A DNA stretch of 9,031 bases from Candidatus Lambdaproteobacteria bacterium (GTDB lineage Bacteria; SAR324; NAC60-12): the NCBI GenBank assembly GCA_012964265.1, contig DTUH01000216.1, forward strand, positions 1 through 9,031, read 5' to 3'. Numbering within the stretch: position 1 is the first letter of the stretch; every line of letters begins with the position of its first letter. Shown here piece after piece: positions 6,421-9,031 of the stretch. Under the pieces are notes generated by a model. That model had not been told where the DNA came from, made no database searches, and saw nothing but the letters and a program-made list of their open reading frames with translations. Position numbers and translations under genes: made by a program.

Positions 6421-7050
6421 TTATTTTAACGTTGCAATGTAGGCCGCGACATTATTTATGGCTTTATCATTAGCTAAAGTCATTGCCATGGGACGCATTT
6501 GCGCTCCATAAGCATCACCTGGCTTCACCCCACGTATTCCGGCTTTGAAGTTTTTAATCTGTCGCACCAGATACCAATCTTGTTGTCCTGCCAACTTTGG
6601 CGAGTTTAAAGCTTTGTTCCCACCACCAGTTGGCCCGTGACAGGCCTGGCAAAGCATATAGGCTGCCTTACCGGCATTTGCATCGCCTCCAACACTGGGT
6701 GCAACCTTCTTTTCAGCCATACTTGCCACATAAGCCGCCATATCGGCAATGGCTTGATCGTCTGGCAAAGTTAAAGCCATTGGGCGCATTTGCATTCCGT
6801 ATTTGTCTTTGGGGTCTGCACCACGAATTCCGGCCTTAAAATTTTTCAGTTGTCGTTCCAGATACCAGGAAGAAAGCCCGGCAATTTTTGGTGAATTGAG
6901 ATCTTTATTACCCATGCCATCTGCTCCGTGGCACGCAAGACAGACAGCATAAGCCGCCTTTCCTTTTGCAGCGTTTCCAGCAGCATACGCATTAAAGGCC
7001 AAGACAATTCCGAGAGCGAAAGTTATTCCTAAAACAAATAGATTCTTCAT
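6421..7050 (-). CDS. Secreted diheme cytochrome c, c4/c553 type
   Basis: Periplasmic electron carrier of 209 residues, the usual size of cytochrome c4. Residues 1-23 are a signal peptide ending AYA. Two homologous domains follow, each with a haem site: CLACH at 37-41 (6928-6942) and CQACH at 134-138 (6637-6651). Each domain carries SPK(I/L)AG...WYL.RQ(L/I)KNFKAGIRG and then QMRPMA, which supplies a likely methionine axial ligand. The domains are joined by a short linker (about 112-122). AAGGA (7057-7061) lies 6 nt before the ATG, and a promoter candidate lies about 110 nt upstream. The second domain closely resembles the last domain of the poly-cytochrome gene upstream, including AGQQDWY and the INNVAAYI.TLK ending, so the two genes probably share a recent origin. 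Its redox partners are not in the window. Confidence 0.93.
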   Translation of the reverse strand: MKNLFVLGITFALGIVLAFNAYAAGNAAKGKAAYAVCLACHGADGMGNKDLNSPKIAGLSSWYLERQLKNFKAGIRGADPKDKYGMQMRPMALTLPDDQAIADMAAYVASMAEKKVAPSVGGDANAGKAAYMLCQACHGPTGGGNKALNSPKLAGQQDWYLVRQIKNFKAGIRGVKPGDAYGAQMRPMAMTLANDKAINNVAAYIATLK

Positions 7051-7135
7051 CTTAATTCCTTTTATGACGAGATTGCATTAAAACAAAAGTAAAATAAAAA
7101 ATAACATTTTGAAAACCGAAAATTTTTTCAGCACA

Positions 7136-7153
7136 CTAAATTTTCAAATTTAG
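7136..7153 (-). repeat. AT-rich hairpin in the diheme cytochrome leader
   Basis: CTAAATTT (7136-7143) and AAATTTAG (7146-7153) are exact reverse complements separated by 2 nt. The element would lie near the start of the transcript if the promoter at 7166-7194 is used. The rest of the gap down to the ribosome binding site is A/T-rich, with nothing else I can name. Confidence 0.4.
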
Positions 7154-7165
7154 CGAGTCTAAGAA

Positions 7166-7194
7166 TTTATATCAATAATTGTCTAAAGAGGCAA
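7166..7194 (-). promoter_or_regulatory. Candidate sigma70-type promoter of the diheme cytochrome gene
   Basis: On the minus strand TTGCCT (7189-7194; 4 of 6 consensus bases) and TATAAA (7166-7171; 5 of 6) are separated by exactly 17 bp. Transcription would start near 7159 and leave a leader of about 110 nt. The region is AT-rich, so chance matches are possible, but spacing and position fit. Confidence 0.5.
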
Positions 7195-7207
7195 CAGAAA
7201 TTTCTGT
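7194..7207. promoter_or_regulatory. 14-bp perfect palindrome abutting the -35 box
   Basis: ACAGAAATTTCTGT is a perfect palindrome sharing one base with the candidate -35 box of the diheme cytochrome promoter. The place and symmetry suit an operator for a dimeric regulator, here most likely an activator site. On the plus strand it runs into seven further T residues, but the stem is AT-rich with no loop, and no plus-strand gene ends here. Confidence 0.4.
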
Positions 7208-7299
7208 TTTTTTGAGAATTGTTGAACTTTTCAGGAAATAACTTGAAACGTTTATTTCCACGAAAACTCCGGAAGCAAAAGCGGAAACTGAGGAAGGTG

Positions 7300-7323
7300 A
7301 GGGGAACCTAATTAGGTTCCCCT
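7300..7323 (-). terminator. 24-bp perfect palindrome after the poly-cytochrome gene
   Basis: The arm AGGGGAACCTAA (7300-7311) is followed at once by its exact reverse complement (7312-7323), 11 nt after the poly-cytochrome stop. As RNA it would form a strong stem with a small AU loop. The downstream minus-strand sequence is C/T-mixed rather than a clean T-run, so it is a terminator candidate or a 3'-end protecting hairpin. The plus-strand flank lacks a long T-run too. Confidence 0.6.
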
Positions 7324-7334
7324 GAAAGGTTTAA

Positions 7335-9031
7335 TTATTTGAGAGTGGAAATGTAGGCCGCCACGTTATTTATCGCCGCATCATCCACAAGTGTCATTAC
7401 CATCGGGCTCATTTGCTGGCCATAAGTATCATTGGGATCACTCCCACGAATTCTCTTTTTAAAGTTTTGAAGCTGCCTCACGATATACCAGTCCTGCTGG
7501 CCGGCTAAGGTTGGAGCATTGAGTGCTTTGTTGCCTTCACCATTCGCGCCGTGACAGGACGCGCAGACAGCATAAGCCGCTTTTCCCGCGGCAACATCAC
7601 CTTGGACGGTTGACGAAGACGCTGACCCTTTTAGAGTACTGAGATATGCTGCTACATCTGCAACAGCCTGCTCACTGGCCAGGGTCATGGCCATCGGACG
7701 CATTTGCTGTCCATAGATGTCTTCCTCATGAGATCCACGTATGCCTGCTTTGAAACTTTCCAACTGGCGGGCAATGTACCAATTCTTTTGACCTGATATT
7801 CTTGGTGCGTTGAGCGCTTTGTTTCCTGCTCCATCTGCTCCGTGGCAAGAAACGCAAAGCGCATACAAGGATTTTCCGTTTTCGGCAGAACCTGAAACAG
7901 AAACTTTTGAAGGTGCTGCAGGAGTCTCTTCGGCTGTAGTAGTAGAAACAGTAAGACTTTCTTCTGCAAAAGTAGCAATGTATGCGGCAACATTGTCAAT
8001 GGCTTCATCATTTGACAGACTCATTGCCATTGGTCGCATCTGCATTCCATAAGTATCGTTTTTGTGCGTACCCCGAATTCCTTTTTTGAAACTGCTAAGC
8101 TGCCTTGCAACATACCAGTCAGGAAGTCCGGCAATTTTCGGTGCATTCAGAGCTTTATTACCCTCACCCTGTGCCCCATGACAAGCGATGCAGGTTACAT
8201 AACTTGTTTTGCCGGCGCCTGTGTTTCCCTTAATCATAGGCTTTAATGGTGCACCTTGAAGTGTGCCGATAAATTTCACAACCTTGTTCAAGGCGGCCTC
8301 GTTTACCAAAGTCATTGCCATTGGTCGCATCTGCATTCCGTAAACATCTTCAGAGTGTGTTCCGCGTATACCGTCACGCCAGTTGCTTAATTGTCGTTTG
8401 AGATACCATCCATGCTGTCCGGCCAAGCGCGGAGCCCCAAGTTTTTGATTTCCTTCTCCTTCCGAGCCATGACATGAAGCACAGGGTGCATAAAGTGGTT
8501 CGCTGACAGGAGTCTGCACCACCGTTACTGCAGTGCTGACCTTCACTGCAACCGGTTTAGCTTTTGCTGTTCCTTTTAAAGAAGCGATGTAAGCAGTCAC
8601 ATTACGAACCGCCTCATCGTTTGCGAGTGTCATCGCCATGGGGCGCATCTGCTGGCCATAGATATCTTTAGCATGAACTCCGCGGATTCCGTTTTTGAAA
8701 TTATTTAATTGCCTTTCAACATACCAATCAGGCATTCCGGCAATTTTTGGAGCATTCAGTGCTTTGTTACCTTCGCCGTTTGCACCATGACAAGTGACAC
8801 AAACTGCATAAGATGTTTTTCCAGCCTGGATATTTCCTGCTAAACCGGTGTGTACAACTCGACCATTCAGTGTCTCGATATACGCAACCACATCTTCCAC
8901 GTCTTGATCTGTGATAAGGCTCATTGCCATCGGGCGCATTTGCATTCCGGTAATGTCATTAAGATGCGATCCGCGAATTCCATTTTTAAAATTATTGATT
9001 TGTCTAGCTAAATACCAGGAGTGTTGACCTG
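7335..9031 (-). CDS. Poly-domain c-type cytochrome, at least six c4/c553-like domains (N-terminus outside window)
   Basis: The frame stays open through the right edge, so the first methionine in view (8945) is internal: the residues before it (GQHSWYLARQINNFKNGIRG...) are the middle of a cytochrome domain. In view are one partial domain (8862-9031) and five full ones, each about 85-90 residues. Their haem sites are CVTCH (8787-8801), CASCH (8469-8483), CIACH (8178-8192), CVSCH (7842-7856) and CASCH (7551-7565). Each domain has the order CxxCH, GNKALNAPKIAG-like loop, WY..RQL..FK.GIRG, then QMRPMAM with the likely methionine ligand. Known cytochrome c4 has two such domains; a chain of six or more is far longer. 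A signal peptide is expected upstream of the window. The last domain is altered at normally fixed places (FKKRIRG, QMSPMVM). Likely role: periplasmic multi-haem electron carrier; partners unknown. Confidence 0.92.
   Translation of the reverse strand, partial: GQHSWYLARQINNFKNGIRGSHLNDITGMQMRPMAMSLITDQDVEDVVAYIETLNGRVVHTGLAGNIQAGKTSYAVCVTCHGANGEGNKALNAPKIAGMPDWYVERQLNNFKNGIRGVHAKDIYGQQMRPMAMTLANDEAVRNVTAYIASLKGTAKAKPVAVKVSTAVTVVQTPVSEPLYAPCASCHGSEGEGNQKLGAPRLAGQHGWYLKRQLSNWRDGIRGTHSEDVYGMQMRPMAMTLVNEAALNKVVKFIGTLQGAPLKPMIKGNTGAGKTSYVTCIACHGAQGEGNKALNAPKIAGLPDWYVARQLSSFKKGIRGTHKNDTYGMQMRPMAMSLSNDEAIDNVAAYIATFAEESLTVSTTTAEETPAAPSKVSVSGSAENGKSLYALCVSCHGADGAGNKALNAPRISGQKNWYIARQLESFKAGIRGSHEEDIYGQQMRPMAMTLASEQAVADVAAYLSTLKGSASSSTVQGDVAAGKAAYAVCASCHGANGEGNKALNAPTLAGQQDWYIVRQLQNFKKRIRGSDPNDTYGQQMSPMVMTLVDDAAINNVAAYISTLK
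7338..9031 (-). repeat. Tandem cytochrome domain repeats with alternating two-domain period
   Basis: Approximate domains in reading order: 8862-9031 (partial), 8571-8837, 8256-8504, 7968-8228, 7626-7892 and 7338-7601. Long Thr/Val/Ala-rich linkers separate the second from the third (8505-8570) and the fourth from the fifth (7893-7967). The other joints are short. First, third and fifth domains share GQ(H/K).WY; second and fourth share PKIAG(M/L)PDWYV. This points to repeated duplication of a two-domain unit. Confidence 0.8.

Noticed and set aside
7194..7214. Palindrome plus T-run as a plus-strand intrinsic terminator
   Set aside because: The stem is AT-rich with no loop and no plus-strand gene precedes it; the position beside a -35 box fits an operator better.
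7338..8837. Tandem repeat as a CRISPR or other DNA-level repeat array
   Set aside because: The periodicity of about 270-330 bp comes from homologous protein domains with diverged codons; there are no short identical repeats with unique spacers.
8943..8945. ATG at 8945 as the start of the poly-cytochrome gene
   Set aside because: It is the first Met of a GMQMRPM motif inside a cytochrome domain, and the frame continues to the window edge with conserved domain sequence. The gene is truncated by the window, not started here.

Overview
The window carries seven protein-coding genes, all on the minus strand, so the biological reading order runs from right to left. The genes at the two ends run off the window. 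Non-coding DNA is AT-rich. Periplasmic c-type cytochromes, a substrate-binding protein with a cleavable (not lipoprotein) signal peptide and a CPA2 antiporter point to a Gram-negative, respiring bacterium, most likely proteobacterial. That placement is inference only, because there is no rRNA or other phylogenetic marker here.

Right part (6421-9031): two c-type cytochrome genes of the cytochrome c4/c553 type. The first to be read (7335-9031, N-terminus outside the window) is a chain of at least six homologous mono-heme domains, with five CxxCH sites visible. Linker lengths and sequence signatures alternate, so it looks like a concatenated series of two-domain c4-like units. Its stop is followed by a perfect 24-bp palindrome. 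A plausible sigma70-type promoter follows, with a 14-bp palindrome sharing one base with its -35 box, and then a separate secreted diheme cytochrome (6421-7050) built from the same module. Both are probably periplasmic electron carriers or wires.

Middle part (1320-6363): a likely uptake-and-hydrolysis cluster. Two BPD_transp_2 permeases (5236-6363 and 4280-5209) and a BMP/PnrA-family periplasmic binding protein (3121-4173) form most of a nucleoside/purine-type ABC importer. No ATPase gene is present in the window. Downstream lie a very small GatC/AtzG-like protein (2752-2955) and an amidase-signature hydrolase (1320-2759), overlapping by 8 nt and probably translationally coupled. The gene set suggests import of a purine-, ureide- or amide-type nitrogen compound followed by amide hydrolysis; the substrate is not identifiable from sequence. 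The intergenic gaps of this cluster are rich in RNA hairpins: tandem GC hairpins plus a terminator-like hairpin before the binding-protein gene, a 10-bp stem before the small AtzG-like gene, and two hairpins around the annotated start of the first permease.

Left part (1-1319): a gene-free AT-rich stretch (871-1319) holding a degenerate palindromic element that resembles dispersed intergenic repeats, then the N-terminal 290 residues of a Kef/CPA2-type cation:proton antiporter.
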